DNA of 64,000 bases from Archangium violaceum Cb vi76 (GCF_000733295.1 NZ_JPMI01000079.1:62001-126000); one strand, 5' to 3'; positions 41,329-48,418 are shown, counted from the first letter of the stretch. Notes: a model not told the origin generated them from the sequence alone. Translations and numbers: made by a program.

Positions 41329-42471
41329 CTACTTCCAGCCGAGCAGGTCGCGCAGCAGGGGCGTCATCTGCTCGGCGGTCCGCTGGTGGGTCTTCCGGCT
41401 GGGATGCCAGAGACAGCCGAGTCCCTCGTCGCCGAGGTTGGGCGGTACCTCGGCGAAGTGCACGCGGGAGTCTCCGGATTGGCGCAGGGTCTCCACCACG
41501 CCGGAGATGAGGGTACGGGCGTGCTTGCGCGCCTTGACGTCCTTGGGATGGGTGTCGGTGATGCCGGAGGCCAGGACGCAGACGATGTGGGCACTGGGGT
41601 AGCGGCCGCGGATGCCGTCCACGAGGGCGCGGTAGGCATCGCGGAAACGCTCCTCGCCGGGGTGCTCCTTCCAGAAGTCATTGGCGCCGAGCTGGATGAC
41701 CACGGCATCGGGTATCCAGGAGGTGAAGTCCCAGCGGCTGTCCTCCCGATGGGGAAGGGTGCGCAGGTAGAGCTGGGGCAGGGTGGGGGTGGGGTCGTTG
41801 GCGAAGTTGATGGCCACACCCTTGCCGGAGAACGCGACGATGGAGGCCTCGGCGCCGAGGGCTTGCGAGGTGAGGGCGGGCCAGGTGAGGGAGCTGCGCT
41901 GGGTCTCCACGTTGAAGCTGCACTGCTCGTTCTTGCCCTCGACGCCGAAGCCGGTGAGTCCCGAGTCGCCGACGAACTCGATGCGGCGCGTGGGGGCGGG
42001 AGGCGCGGGTAGCAGCCGGGCCCCCGGGTCGAGCTCGAGCCCGAGGAACTGGGTCTCTCCGACCGCGGGCTCGGTCTCCTTCTCCAGGCGCAGCACGTGC
42101 TCGCCCTCGGGGAGCCCCTCGGCGATGCGGTAGAGCATGCGGCCCTCACCGACGTAGAGGTCACGGAAGGGCGCACCATCCACGCTGAAGCGGAAGCGGT
42201 TGGGGGCGAGCTCCTCGACCTTGGGCAGGTCGAGCAGACGCAGCCCGAGGGAGGTGCCGGTGAATCGCACGGTCAGGGACGTGCCACCCCAGGAGAGACG
42301 GGGACCACTCGGGTCTCCTCGGTCCACGCGGCCACCGAAGCGCAGCTCGGGGGCCTGGGGAGACACCTGGACGGGAACGGTGCGGCAGCCACTCAGTAGG
42401 GCCAGGGCTACCATCACGCCCGCCAGACTCCAGGAAGCGCATCCCGGCAGTGAATAGGAAGGAAGGCTCAT
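41329..42471 (-). CDS. CE2-type SGNH esterase lipoprotein
   Basis: This encodes 380 residues from ATG 42471 (AAGGAAGG upstream). The lipoprotein signal ends ALALLSGCRTV. A beta-sandwich over residues ~35-150 (LRFGGRVDR, SWGGTSLTVRFTGTSLGLRL) precedes the SGNH hydrolase: FVGDSGLTGFG (catalytic Ser), VIQLGANDFW (Gly/Asn) and CLWHPSRKTHQ (late Asp/His block). This layout is that of carbohydrate esterase family 2, which deacetylates polysaccharides such as xylan. A 25-base dyad lies 65 bases upstream. Confidence 0.85.
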   Translation of the reverse strand: MSLPSYSLPGCASWSLAGVMVALALLSGCRTVPVQVSPQAPELRFGGRVDRGDPSGPRLSWGGTSLTVRFTGTSLGLRLLDLPKVEELAPNRFRFSVDGAPFRDLYVGEGRMLYRIAEGLPEGEHVLRLEKETEPAVGETQFLGLELDPGARLLPAPPAPTRRIEFVGDSGLTGFGVEGKNEQCSFNVETQRSSLTWPALTSQALGAEASIVAFSGKGVAINFANDPTPTLPQLYLRTLPHREDSRWDFTSWIPDAVVIQLGANDFWKEHPGEERFRDAYRALVDGIRGRYPSAHIVCVLASGITDTHPKDVKARKHARTLISGVVETLRQSGDSRVHFAEVPPNLGDEGLGCLWHPSRKTHQRTAEQMTPLLRDLLGWK

Positions 42472-42535
42472 GTGCTCGAGCTTACGTGAGCCTCGGGCCG
42501 AGGTGCCGGAGGACCTCCCGGTCGCGCTCTTCACG

Positions 42536-42560
42536 AACTTGTCCAACAGTTGGACAAGTT
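42536..42560. promoter_or_regulatory. Candidate operator, 25-base dyad copy 2
   Basis: AACTTGTCCAA-CAG-TTGGACAAGTT is a perfect 11+11 inverted repeat. It shares 20 of 25 positions with the dyad at 18032. It lies 65 bases upstream of the CE2-type esterase and 47 bases past the stop of the Clp-like fusion gene. It could also act as a weak RNA hairpin. Confidence 0.5.
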
Positions 42561-42606
42561 TTACGAGCTCGCGTCCGGCAGGCTCTCCCGTGTTCGTGCT
42601 TCGGAA

Positions 42607-45435
42607 TCAGCTCACGGCGCTCGTGGGGCCCGAGGTGGGCGGACGGGAGATCCACGCGGCGATGAAGACGTCCAGCTCGCCGCGCAGCACGTCCTTCACG
42701 CGTGGCGTACCAGCGCCCGTGCGCGGGTCCTCCACCCGAGCGCCACGGCCCAGGTGGTAGCGCCGGGCCTCGTCCGCCGTGTTGCTGCCGCCCTGGCCCT
42801 TCACCACCCGCGAGGCGATGTCCTTCATCTCGCCCAGCTCGCCCGCGCCCGCCAGCGTCATCATCCGGCCCGTGGTCTCGTCCTTCACCGTCACTTCCGT
42901 CTTCACCCGTGCGACGTAGGTGCCCTCGTGCCGCCTCACCTCGCGGCCCTCCACGTCCAGGCTCTCCTCTTCCTCCACCGGTCCGCCCCGGTGCACCCGC
43001 ACGTAGGCCCGCTGGCGCTTCTCCTCGTCGATGCGCCGGTGCAGCCCCGCCTCGCCCGCCAGGTAGCCGTAGGCCCCGGGTCCGGCAATCCGCACCACCA
43101 CGCGGAAGGGCTCCTCCGCCTCCGCCACCGCCATTGCCTCGTAGCCGCGACGCTCCGCCCAGCCCAGGTACATGGTCGCCAGCTCCTGCACCCATGCGTC
43201 CTGGCCCTCGCCCGTCTCGCTCGCGCAGATGTCCACCAGCGCCTCGTCGCCGTGGTCCGTCGTCCCCGCGGCGCCGAGCACCTCGGCCATCTGCACCTCG
43301 CGCGCGACCTCCTCCACCTGCTTCGCCGCGGACGCGAGCTGTGCCTCGCCCTTCGCCTCGCGCACCAGCCGCCGCGCGAACGTGGTCCGCTCCTCCATCC
43401 GGTCCAGCTCGTTGAGCTGCGCCTCCACCGAGCGGAATGCCCTCAGCGTCGACGCCGCGCGCTGCGGGTCGTCCCACAAATTGGGCGCCTGCGTCGCCGC
43501 CAGCAGCTCCGCGCGCCGCTCCTCCAGCCTCGGCCGGTCCGCCGACACCGACAGCGCCCGCGCCCGTCCCACCAGCCGGTCCATCTCGTTGAGCAGCGAC
43601 TTCTTGTCCAGCCGCCGCTTCACCGCCGACACCGACTTCTCCGTGGGCAGTGCGAGCTGGGCCGTCTCCTCACGCGGGCGCGGGGAGAGCTCGGCCACCG
43701 CCACCACCTTGCCGCCTGGCCGCGTCTCCACGCGCACCGGTGCTCCCGGCGGCAGCGGCCGGCGGGCGATCTCCACCGCCAGCGCCGCGGTCAGCGTCTT
43801 CTCGATCTCCCGCTGCAGGTAGCGCGCGCCGAACTGCGGCGAGTAGCCCCGGTCCACCAGCAGGTCCACCACCGCTGGCGTCACCTCCACGTCCAGCCCG
43901 CGGGCACGGATACCCTCGCGCTCCAGCACCCGGCCCACTTCGCGCTGGGCGATCTTCCGGATCTCCACCTTCGTCAGTGGCTGGAAGTGGCAGATGGCGT
44001 CGAACCGGTTGAGGAACTCGGGGCGGAAGGCCTCGGCGATGCGCCGGTCCACCTCGGAGATGAGTTCCTCGGGACGGCGAGAGCCCATGAAGCCGATGGC
44101 CGGCTCCCGGTACACCTCGGCGCCCACGTTCGACGTGGCCACGATGACCGTGTTGTTGCAGGAGATGGTTTCTCCCGCCCCGTTCACGAAGGTGCCCTCG
44201 TCGAAGAGCTGCAGGAAGCGGTCGTGCACACTCCGCGCGGCCTTCTCGAACTCGTCGAGCAGCAGCACGGTGAACACCTTCCCCTCCAGCAGCGCCGTCA
44301 GCTCGCCGCGCTTCGTCTCCACCGCGGGCGCCCACGAGGCACCAAAGGGCACGCTCTCGTCGCCGTCGTTGGGGAAGTCCGCCATGTTGAGCCGGACCAG
44401 CCTGTCCTGCGAGCCGAAGAGGTACTCGGCCAGCAGCTTGGCGAGCTGCGTCTTGCCCACGCCCGTGGGTCCGGCGAAGAGGAACACGCCCAGCGGCCGG
44501 CGCGGATCGTTCAACCCCGCCTTGAGCAATGCCACCGAGCGCAGCACCGCCTGCACCGCGTCCGTCTGCCCGAGCAGCCGCTCGCCGAAGAAGCGCTCCG
44601 TCTCCTCCAGGTCCAGCGCCATCGCGTCGTCCACCACGAAGCGCGGCAGCCGGGTGGTGGCGCAGAAGCGGGTGAGGACGTCCTCGGGACCCACGCGGTC
44701 CTTGGCTCCTCCGGAGGCCTCGGCGGCCGTCTCCTTGAGCAATTCAATCGCCTTGCGCGGCAGCCTCTGGGCCAACAGGAACTTGGAGGCCAGCCGCAGC
44801 GTCAGGTCGCATGCCGCTGGATCGATGGGCAGGCGCAGCTCGCGCTCCAGCTCCTCGGCCACCCGGCCCAGTATCCACCGGGCCCGCTCGGCCGGCGGCT
44901 CCTGGAGCGGCACCAGGTGGAGCCGCTCGGAGAAGGCCTCGTCCGCGCGCAGCAGCTCCTGCACGCGCTTGGGCTCGGTCTCGAAGATGAAGCGGATGCC
45001 CCCCGTGCGCAGGGCCCGGAAGGCCACCGGGGCCAGCGGCCCGCCGATGACCGCGGGCAGGTCCCGGATGTACACGATGGGGCAGGGGTGACGGCTGAGC
45101 CAGGCCAGCAGCTCCTCGAAGCTCTCGGCCGCCTGGCGCTGGGTGCTGCGCGCCAGGATGTTGGCGACGGACACCTCCACCATCCGCGCGTTGGCGAGCT
45201 CCGCGTCCACGCGGCCCTCGATGATGCGCCGCGCCACCTCCTGCACCAGGGCGGACTTGCCCACGCCCGGATCGCCGGAGAGCAACGGGTGCTTGCCCCC
45301 TCGCGTCAGGAGGCCCAGCACCTCCATCACCGGACCGTCCACGCCGTGCGCGGCCGGGAGCTTCCCCTCCCGTGCCAGCGCGGTCAGGTCCCGGTCGATG
45401 AGCCTCTCGTTGTCCTCGCTCTTCCTGGTGGCCAT
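42607..45435 (-). CDS. ClpA-like double AAA+ unfoldase fused to a GGQ-less release factor 2-like module
   Basis: This encodes 942 residues. AAA+ domain 1 has Walker A GDPGVGKS (54-61), but its Walker B reads VYIRDLPAV where IDEIH is expected. AAA+ domain 2 is complete: GPTGVGKT (322-329), VLLLDEFEKA (390-399), ATSN (433-436), FRPEFLNRFD (470-479) and GARYLQREI. An IGF tripeptide (447-449) sits where ClpA carries its ClpP-docking IGL. From ~600 the protein matches RF2: APNLWDDPQRA, VDICASETGEGQDAWVQELA, MYLGWAERRGYEA, IAGPGAYGYLAGEAGLHR and, at the end, VEDPRTGAGTPRVKDVLRGE-LD. The SPF stop reader and the GGQ loop are both missing. It may unfold proteins at ribosomes for ClpP. Confidence 0.85.
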   Translation of the reverse strand: MATRKSEDNERLIDRDLTALAREGKLPAAHGVDGPVMEVLGLLTRGGKHPLLSGDPGVGKSALVQEVARRIIEGRVDAELANARMVEVSVANILARSTQRQAAESFEELLAWLSRHPCPIVYIRDLPAVIGGPLAPVAFRALRTGGIRFIFETEPKRVQELLRADEAFSERLHLVPLQEPPAERARWILGRVAEELERELRLPIDPAACDLTLRLASKFLLAQRLPRKAIELLKETAAEASGGAKDRVGPEDVLTRFCATTRLPRFVVDDAMALDLEETERFFGERLLGQTDAVQAVLRSVALLKAGLNDPRRPLGVFLFAGPTGVGKTQLAKLLAEYLFGSQDRLVRLNMADFPNDGDESVPFGASWAPAVETKRGELTALLEGKVFTVLLLDEFEKAARSVHDRFLQLFDEGTFVNGAGETISCNNTVIVATSNVGAEVYREPAIGFMGSRRPEELISEVDRRIAEAFRPEFLNRFDAICHFQPLTKVEIRKIAQREVGRVLEREGIRARGLDVEVTPAVVDLLVDRGYSPQFGARYLQREIEKTLTAALAVEIARRPLPPGAPVRVETRPGGKVVAVAELSPRPREETAQLALPTEKSVSAVKRRLDKKSLLNEMDRLVGRARALSVSADRPRLEERRAELLAATQAPNLWDDPQRAASTLRAFRSVEAQLNELDRMEERTTFARRLVREAKGEAQLASAAKQVEEVAREVQMAEVLGAAGTTDHGDEALVDICASETGEGQDAWVQELATMYLGWAERRGYEAMAVAEAEEPFRVVVRIAGPGAYGYLAGEAGLHRRIDEEKRQRAYVRVHRGGPVEEEESLDVEGREVRRHEGTYVARVKTEVTVKDETTGRMMTLAGAGELGEMKDIASRVVKGQGGSNTADEARRYHLGRGARVEDPRTGAGTPRVKDVLRGELDVFIAAWISRPPTSGPTSAVS

Positions 45436-45528
45436 GGTCGGGAACGCCTCAGGGGCGCGGCCGCACTCTAACGTGCTGAACCGCAGTGGTGGACCCCGGC
45501 CTTCCGTTCCTGGCCGCCCGTGCTGGAC

Positions 45529-45729
45529 TCAGCACTCCGCGACCGGGTGCCCCCAGGGGTTGGAGGCGGGGCACTGACGCAGCAGGACCTCGAGCCGCTG
45601 GGCCCGGGTACTGGCGCTTTCCTGCTTCGGCGGGAGGGGGTGCGGCACCGTGGCGCTCAGGCGCGCGGCCTGGTTCGCCAGGAGCTGCTCCACCTCCGGA
45701 GACAAACGATCGAACTCGAGCCATTCCAT
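45529..45729 (-). CDS. Small unknown protein
   Basis: This encodes 66 residues from ATG 45729 with an excellent GGGAGGA site 5 bases upstream. It is acidic and helical at the start (MEWLEFDRLSPEVEQLLANQ), then has a Pro-rich linker and a second short helix (RAQRLEVLLRQCP), with two Cys. No family is recognised. It ends 93 bases before the start of the Clp/RF fusion on the same strand and could be co-transcribed with it. Confidence 0.55.
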   Translation of the reverse strand: MEWLEFDRLSPEVEQLLANQAARLSATVPHPLPPKQESASTRAQRLEVLLRQCPASNPWGHPVAEC

Positions 45730-45866
45730 GGGCTTCCTCCCTGTGGGGATGGTGTGAACGCGCATCCATGCGCCTTCTGCCCCTGTCGAATCACTACGCC
45801 GCGCGTCAGCGGCGAGGTGGAATGACGGGTCCCCAACTTTTCACGGTTTACGGGCTCTTTACAGAA

Positions 45867-45954
45867 CGGAAGGCGGAGGACTCGAACCCCAGACCGGCGA
45901 CCGGTCCGCACCCGCTAGCAACGGGGCCTGGCGCCATCGCCAGTTCACACTTCC
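45867..45954 (-). tRNA. Degenerate tRNA-Ser (GCT)
   Basis: On the minus strand the anticodon loop TTGCTAG gives GCT. A long variable arm with a GACCGG-TCG-CCGGTC stem marks a serine-type tRNA, and the T loop TTCGAGT is present. The acceptor pairs only over GGAAG/CTTCC, with two mismatches next to it. The T stem and anticodon stem each carry one mismatch. It is probably decayed or weakly functional. It lies downstream of the HNH gene in the array's direction. The rest of the 390-base spacer (45730-46119) shows nothing else coding. Confidence 0.5.
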
Positions 45955-46119
45955 AGGAGAGACGGAATACGGAAGGCAAATGTGCCGGCAGCAGCTCCCG
46001 CCTGCCGGCGCGCGGGGCGTACGGGCCGGGGACGCCTCTGGCCTCCCCGTTCATGCACCCGCTCCTGTGACGGAGCGGGGCCCGGGAGCCCCCTCTGGAG
46101 GCCCCCGTCTACCCGCCGC

Positions 46120-46662
46120 TCACTCCTCGAGCTCCGTGTGCCAGTACGCGACGTCACGGAGGAACTTGCGCCAGGAGATGGGCATGCCCTTCTCGTAGGC
46201 GAACGTCAGCTGCACCGAGCCGGGGAGCTTGCGCGGCTTCTCCGGCGTGGAGAGCAGCTTGAGCCCCGCCTGCACCGGCGTGCGGCCCCCCTTCTTCTGG
46301 TTGCAGGGGACACACGCGATCACGATGTTCTCCCAGGTCGTGCGGCCCCCCTGGGCCCGGGGCACCACGTGGTCATACGTGGCCTCGGGGCGCGACACCT
46401 TCCGGCCGCAGTACTGGCACTTGCAGCCATCGCGCATGTACACGTTGTCGCGGCTGAACTTGATGCCGCGCCCCTTGCGCCGCTCGCCGCGCAGGAAGCG
46501 GATGACAGAGGGCATGCGGATCTCCAGGGTGACGGAGCGGACGAGGCGGTCGTCGTACTCCTCGACCACCTCGACCTTCCCCTGCCACAGCAGCATCATC
46601 GCGCGCTGCCAGGAGATCCGTGCCACGGGCTCATACGACTGGTTGAGGACCAGCGTCTCCAT
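46120..46662 (-). CDS. HNH endonuclease associated with the tRNA array
   Basis: This encodes 180 residues from the ATG giving METLVLNQSYEPVARISWQR. The C-terminal half has the HNH fold: CQYCG (Cys82, Cys85), TYDHVVPRAQGG (Asp97-His98), WENIVIACVPCNQKKGG (Asn112, Cys117, Cys120). The four Cys bind structural zinc and the His/Asn bind the catalytic metal. It begins 26 bases after the last tRNA and is on the same strand, so the array may be transcribed with it. HNH genes are recurrent companions of bacterial and phage tRNA arrays. The target is unknown. Confidence 0.85.
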   Translation of the reverse strand: METLVLNQSYEPVARISWQRAMMLLWQGKVEVVEEYDDRLVRSVTLEIRMPSVIRFLRGERRKGRGIKFSRDNVYMRDGCKCQYCGRKVSRPEATYDHVVPRAQGGRTTWENIVIACVPCNQKKGGRTPVQAGLKLLSTPEKPRKLPGSVQLTFAYEKGMPISWRKFLRDVAYWHTELEE

Positions 46663-46687
46663 GACTCGGTTGTCCTTCTTGGGGGTA

Positions 46688-46762
46688 TGTCCGCGGCGAG
46701 AGTCGAACTCGCACGTGAGCTGGGTTTGAGCCAGCCGCCTCTCCCGATTGGGCCACGCGGAC
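46688..46762 (-). tRNA. tRNA with CAA anticodon but short variable arm (Leu-type anticodon)
   Basis: The acceptor GTCCGCG/CGCGGAC is perfect. D arm GCC...GGC; anticodon arm GCTGG-CTCAAAC-CCAGC; T arm GCGAG-TTCGACT-CTCGC; discriminator A. Anticodon CAA reads UUG (Leu). The variable region is only TCACGT (6 bases), whereas bacterial tRNA-Leu has a long variable arm. Identity is therefore doubtful. Confidence 0.8.
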
Positions 46763-46783
46763 GTGTTGGGGAGCCTGTTGCAG

Positions 46784-46856
46784 TACACGCCCTGGGGATC
46801 GAACCCAGCAGACCTGGTGTGTGGGACCAGTGCCGTCTCCAGCTGGCTCGGCGTGC
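46784..46856 (-). tRNA. tRNA-Val-like (CAC) with C at position 33
   Basis: The acceptor GCACGCC/GGCGTGT has one G-T pair. D arm GCC...GGC; anticodon arm CTGGT-CCCACAC-ACCAG; T arm CTGGG-TTCGATC-CCCAG; discriminator A. With a 7-base loop the anticodon is CAC, but position 33 is C instead of the near-invariant U. If the T-A closing pair opens, UCCCA could present CCC instead. Confidence 0.75.
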
Positions 46857-46883
46857 AAGAGAAAGGGTGAAGAAGGTGAGGAG

Positions 46884-46957
46884 TGCCCCCGGTCGGGATC
46901 GAACCGACGACCCCCGGTTTACGAAACCGGTGCTGCTGCCAGCTGAGCTACAGGGGC
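46884..46957 (-). tRNA. tRNA-Thr (CGT)
   Basis: Acceptor GCCCCTG/CGGGGGC with one T-G pair. Anticodon arm CCGGT-TTCGTAA-ACCGG gives CGT. T arm GTCGG-TTCGATC-CCGAC; discriminator A. The D arm (GCTCAGCTGGCAGCAGC) is slightly enlarged. CCA is not encoded. Confidence 0.88.
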
Positions 46958-46974
46958 AAAACGGGTGCTGCGAG

Positions 46975-47047
46975 TGCCGGCCCCAGGAATCGAACCTGGT
47001 CCTCCCGCTCTTCAGACGGGCGCGCGGACCACCTACGCCAGGACGGC
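46975..47047 (-). tRNA. tRNA-Phe (GAA)
   Basis: Anticodon arm CCCGT-CTGAAGA-GCGGG gives GAA. T arm CCAGG-TTCGATT-CCTGG; discriminator A. D arm GCGT/GCGC. The acceptor GCCGTCC/GGCCGGC has a T-C mismatch at its fifth pair. CCA is not encoded. Confidence 0.85.
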
Positions 47048-47056
47048 TTGAGACAG

Positions 47057-47128
47057 TTGCGGAGCAGGGAGTCGAACCCTGCGGCCCAGGCTTATGAGGC
47101 CCGGTGGGACGTCCGGTCCCACTCCGCA
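47057..47128 (-). tRNA. tRNA-Met-type (CAT)
   Basis: Acceptor TGCGGAG/CTCCGCA is perfect, including T1-A72. Anticodon arm CGGGC-CTCATAA-GCCTG gives CAT. T arm CAGGG-TTCGACT-CCCTG. The D arm is small (GGA-CCGGACG-TCC). Elongator Met, initiator or Ile2 (modified CAT) cannot be told apart by eye. Confidence 0.82.
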
Positions 47129-47138
47129 TCGAAACGGT

Positions 47139-47213
47139 TGCCCCCGGCAGGACTCGAACCTGCGGCCTCTCGGTTCGGAACCGAGCGCTCTGCTCCAACT
47201 GAGCTACGGGGGC
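47139..47213 (-). tRNA. tRNA-Arg (CCG)
   Basis: Regular cloverleaf: acceptor GCCCCCG/CGGGGGC, anticodon arm CTCGG-TTCCGAA-CCGAG (CCG), T arm GCAGG-TTCGAGT-CCTGC, discriminator A. Confidence 0.93.
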
Positions 47214-47225
47214 GGAAAGAAGTAG

Positions 47226-47301
47226 CGGCTCCGGCAGGACTCGAACCTGCGGCCTCCCGGTTCGTAGCCGGGCGCTCTGCATCCAACTGAGCTACGGAGC
47301 C
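47226..47301 (-). tRNA. tRNA-Arg (ACG)
   Basis: Regular cloverleaf: acceptor GGCTCCG/CGGAGCC, anticodon arm CCCGG-CTACGAA-CCGGG (ACG), T arm GCAGG-TTCGAGT-CCTGC, discriminator G. A34 would normally become inosine via TadA. Confidence 0.93.
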
Positions 47302-47317
47302 AGACAATTCATTCAAG

Positions 47318-47390
47318 GTCGGCTGGAGGGACTCGAACCCTCTGGAACCGGATTCACAGACCGGTGGCTCACCCTTTGCCTTCAGCCAAC
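47318..47390 (-). tRNA. tRNA-His (GTG)
   Basis: The acceptor TTGGCTG/CAGCCGA is preceded by an encoded G-1 opposite C73, the histidine identity pair. Anticodon loop CTGTGAA gives GTG. The pair closing this loop is T-T, so the loop may be 9 bases. T arm GAGGG-TTCGAGT-CCCTC. Confidence 0.88.
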
Positions 47391-47398
47391 ATGACACA

Positions 47399-47472
47399 TC
47401 TGGGTGACAGGATTTGAACCTGCAACCTCGCGGACCCGAACCGCGCGCTCTACCAAGTTGAGCCACACCCAG
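47399..47472 (-). tRNA. tRNA-Pro (CGG)
   Basis: Acceptor CTGGGTG/CACCCAG, anticodon arm CGCGG-TTCGGGT-CCGCG (CGG), T arm GCAGG-TTCAAAT-CCTGT, discriminator A. Confidence 0.92.
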
Positions 47473-47502
47473 GAAAGACAATCACCACTGCGACAGACTG
47501 AG

Positions 47503-47578
47503 TCGGGATGGCCGGATTCGAACCGACGGCCTCGTGCACCCCAAGCACGCGCTCTCGTCCAGGCTGAGCTACATCCCG
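47503..47578 (-). tRNA. tRNA-Pro (GGG)
   Basis: Acceptor CGGGATG/CATCCCG, anticodon arm CGTGC-TTGGGGT-GCACG (GGG), T arm GTCGG-TTCGAAT-CCGGC, discriminator A. Confidence 0.92.
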
Positions 47579-47584
47579 AGGAAG

Positions 47585-47656
47585 CTCCACAGGAGGGATT
47601 CGAACCCCCAACCTGACGCTTAACAGGCGCCCGCTCTTCCCTTGAGCTACTGTGGA
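47585..47656 (-). tRNA. tRNA-Asn (GTT)
   Basis: Acceptor TCCACAG/CTGTGGA, anticodon arm GGCGC-CTGTTAA-GCGTC (GTT, one G-T pair), T arm GGGGG-TTCGAAT-CCCTC, discriminator G. The spacer before it repeats GTGTTGCAT twice (plus strand). Confidence 0.9.
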
Positions 47657-47686
47657 ATGTGTTGCATGAAGTGTTGCATTGAAGAG

Positions 47687-47758
47687 ATCCGGGAGCAGGG
47701 TTCGAACCTGCGTCTGCGGGGTCAGAGCCCGCTGCCCTGCCAATTGGACCATCCCGGA
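47687..47758 (-). tRNA. tRNA-Gln (CTG)
   Basis: Acceptor TCCGGGA/TCCCGGA, anticodon arm GCGGG-CTCTGAC-CCCGC (CTG), T arm GCAGG-TTCGAAC-CCTGC, discriminator T. Confidence 0.92.
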
Positions 47759-47767
47759 ATGAAGTGG

Positions 47768-47838
47768 AGCGGGTGACGGGATTCGAACCCGTGTTTCCGG
47801 TATGGGAGACCGGCGTCCTGCCACTGGACGACACCCGC
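47768..47838 (-). tRNA. tRNA-Gly (CCC)
   Basis: Acceptor GCGGGTG/CACCCGC, anticodon arm CCGGT-CTCCCAT-ACCGG (CCC), T arm ACGGG-TTCGAAT-CCCGT, discriminator T. CCA follows in the DNA; I did not see it after the other array members I checked. Confidence 0.93.
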
Positions 47839-47843
47839 GTGAG

Positions 47844-47914
47844 TACCTCCGGAGGGATTCGAACCCTCGCCACCCGCTTAAGAGGCGGGTGCTCTACCGA
47901 TGAGCTACGGAGGC
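47844..47914 (-). tRNA. tRNA-Lys (CTT)
   Basis: Acceptor GCCTCCG/CGGAGGT, anticodon arm CCCGC-CTCTTAA-GCGGG (CTT), T arm GAGGG-TTCGAAT-CCCTC, discriminator A. Confidence 0.93.
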
Positions 47915-47988
47915 GTGTGCCGCCTCTCGTGAGGGCAGACGGCGCTTCACCACTGCGATTCAGTTGTCAGAGAGCTGCGAACTGCGAG

Positions 47989-48070
47989 TGGGGACGCTGG
48001 GAGTCGAACCCAGCGGGCCAAGGGCTCCGGCTCTACAGGCCGGCGCGTCTCCGTAACGCTCTACGTCCCC
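47989..48070 (-). tRNA. tRNA-Tyr (GTA), first of the array
   Basis: Acceptor GGGGACG/CGTCCCC, anticodon arm CCGGC-CTGTAGA-GCCGG (GTA), a 12-base variable arm typical of tRNA-Tyr, T arm CTGGG-TTCGACT-CCCAG, discriminator A. It is the promoter-proximal member, so the array promoter should lie in 48071-48300. Confidence 0.92.
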
Positions 48071-48094
48071 AGAGGTGTGAGGCTGGAAATGCGA

Positions 48095-48126
48095 GAGGCC
48101 GGGAACCCTTTCGGGAGCCCGGCCTC
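48095..48126. other. Nested hairpin upstream of the tRNA array
   Basis: GAGGCCGGG and CCCGGCCTC pair perfectly (9 bp) and enclose an inner CCC-TTTC-GGG stem. It lies 25 bases upstream of the first tRNA. No T run flanks it. It may end upstream transcription or shape the array's leader. The remaining spacer to 48418 has no gene I can support; a plus-strand frame through it is made of antisense tRNA sequence. Confidence 0.5.
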
Positions 48127-48418
48127 CGTCGCGCCGCCTCACGTCTGGAGGCGGAGCATCAAAAGAGGCTCGGGTATGGCACGCCGTACTGGCGATACCG
48201 CGACTGCGAGGAGGGGACCGGCAAGGCACTGACGCGCACGTCGTGGAAACCGGTATGGCTGTTGGGCTGCTTCGGATTCATCATTCCCGGCTTCATCGTC
48301 GTCGTCCGCATCGTCACCGCTCCTTTCATGGTGAAGAGACGCCACGCCCCGGGATTCCTGACGGGGTATTTTCCGGGGGATTTTCCTTCCCCGCCGGACC
48401 CGAGTACCTCCGCCCGCT

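Noticed and set aside
46070-46119. Another tRNA downstream of the HNH gene
   Set aside because: The GC-rich stretch has no T-loop sequence or anticodon arm; it is at most a hairpin after the HNH stop.
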